A DNA stretch of 33,081 nt from contig JAEOTC010000069.1 in NCBI GenBank assembly GCA_016840035.1, positions 1 to 33,081 on the forward strand, given 5' to 3'. Positions 32,590 through 33,081 of this stretch are shown here, in pieces (position 1 is the stretch's first letter; each line of letters begins with the position of its first letter). The position numbers and the translations under genes are program-made. The notes beneath the pieces are model-generated. The model had not been told where the DNA came from. It did no database searches and was given only the letters and a program-made list of their open reading frames with translations. The DNA is from Candidatus Hodarchaeota archaeon. GTDB taxonomy: Archaea > Asgardarchaeota > Heimdallarchaeia > Hodarchaeales > Hodarchaeaceae.

Positions 32590-33081
32590 ATGAATCATCA
32601 AGAAGACCAAAGGAACATCTCTCTCTCCAAAGCTGCAACTAGGAAACCTAAACTAGTACTCAAAGAAGTAAAAACATCTATAGGTGTTTTGACTTTTGGA
32701 AGCACTGAAAAAGGACTATGCTTAATGGATTTCAACTTTAGAAGGAGTTTCCCCAGAATCGTAAGTAGAATTAGGAAATACTTTGGAGATTATACATATG
32801 GAACAACAGATATCATTGAACTAGCAGAAAAAGAACTAAAACTCTACTTGGAAAGAAAGTTAAATACATTCACAACTCCATTGGATATTAAAGGATCTGA
32901 CTTTCAACAAAAGGTGTGGAAAGTACTTTTAGACATTAAATATGGAGAAACAGCGTCCTACTTGGATATTGCTAAAAGGATTAATCACCCTAAAGCTGTT
33001 CGTGCAGTAGCAAACGCTAATGGCCAAAATGGGATAGCCATCTTTATTCCTTGTCATCGGGTTATAGGTTCGGATGGTTCA
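32590..33081 (+). CDS. ogt: O6-methylguanine-DNA methyltransferase (C-terminus cut by window edge)
   Basis: From ATG 32590 (GGGGAT upstream) 164 residues are read with no stop before the edge. FQQKVWKVLLDIKYGETASY is the DNA-recognition helix region, AVRAVANANG the Arg-finger segment (Arg138) and IPCHRVIGSDG the active site with acceptor Cys155. The usual NP before the site is NG here. The enzyme repairs O6-alkylguanine in a suicide reaction. It is only four nt after the Ada-like gene and is almost certainly cotranscribed. Only a short C-terminal end should be missing. Confidence 0.95.
   Translation, partial: MNHQEDQRNISLSKAATRKPKLVLKEVKTSIGVLTFGSTEKGLCLMDFNFRRSFPRIVSRIRKYFGDYTYGTTDIIELAEKELKLYLERKLNTFTTPLDIKGSDFQQKVWKVLLDIKYGETASYLDIAKRINHPKAVRAVANANGQNGIAIFIPCHRVIGSDGS

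Overview
The window is AT-rich archaeal DNA and most likely comes from an Asgard archaeon, with Heimdallarchaeia-like as my best guess from memory of which lineages carry such cassettes. The reasons are a complete eukaryote-type ubiquitin-like conjugation cassette with a UBA3/UBA2-like E1, an archaeal histone, a longin-like domain protein, TATA-type promoters, Shine-Dalgarno sites that often read GGTG, and secreted proteins ending in a PG-hydrophobic-RRK tail. No 16S gene or other phylogenetic marker is present, so the lineage is an inference.

Layout. 1-1811: the start of an MFS transporter (running off the left edge), a PrxQ/Bcp peroxiredoxin, and a tandem ribbon-helix-helix (RHH) protein. 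1812-7317: the centrepiece, a seven-gene same-strand array of two ubiquitin-like proteins (UBL1, UBL2), E1, E2, a JAMM/Rpn11-like isopeptidase, a six-span membrane protein with a C-terminal RING-like zinc domain, and a second membrane protein. From UBL2 onward the gaps are 6-25 nt. The RHH gene is divergent from UBL1, and the gap between them holds inverted repeats around the UBL1 TATA box. 7453-10212: a membrane protein, a very basic Lys/Pro-rich protein, a duplicated membrane protein with a zinc ribbon, and a histidine phosphatase-like protein. 10368-16906: a jellyroll surface protein, a histone, a methyltransferase, a CDP-alcohol phosphatidyltransferase-like protein, a DUF998-like membrane protein, a CoA-binding/flavodoxin pair, and a longin-like protein without a normal start codon. 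17005-22344: a 1779-residue secreted, membrane-anchored protein with about 43 DxDxDG calcium-binding repeats and a possible caspase-clan N-terminus. 22634-28933: a small orphan, an MCP-like receptor, a VOC protein plus a 53-residue zinc ribbon, a SHOCT membrane protein, a leucine-rich-repeat protein, a membrane zinc-ribbon protein and a DUF4332 protein. 28962-33081: a serine beta-lactamase-like protein, a possible V4R-like gene remnant, a PLP aminotransferase, and a split Ada repair pair (Ada-N/AraC protein plus Ogt, the latter cut by the right edge).

How it may work. In the cassette, E1 would adenylate the UBL C-terminus and take it on Cys189, pass it to E2 Cys99 with help from the E1 ubiquitin-fold domain, and the membrane RING protein would direct transfer to targets near the membrane. 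The JAMM protein would remove the UBL and could trim the Trp-Arg tail of UBL1. The unusual points are two UBL paralogues ending in -STAG rather than -GG, one with a two-residue extension and one born mature; no lysine at the K48 and K63 positions; a shared QSKTP motif in SUMO-like N-terminal tails; and E3-candidate and partner membrane proteins built into the operon. No tRNA, rRNA, CRISPR array or intact insertion sequence was recognised.
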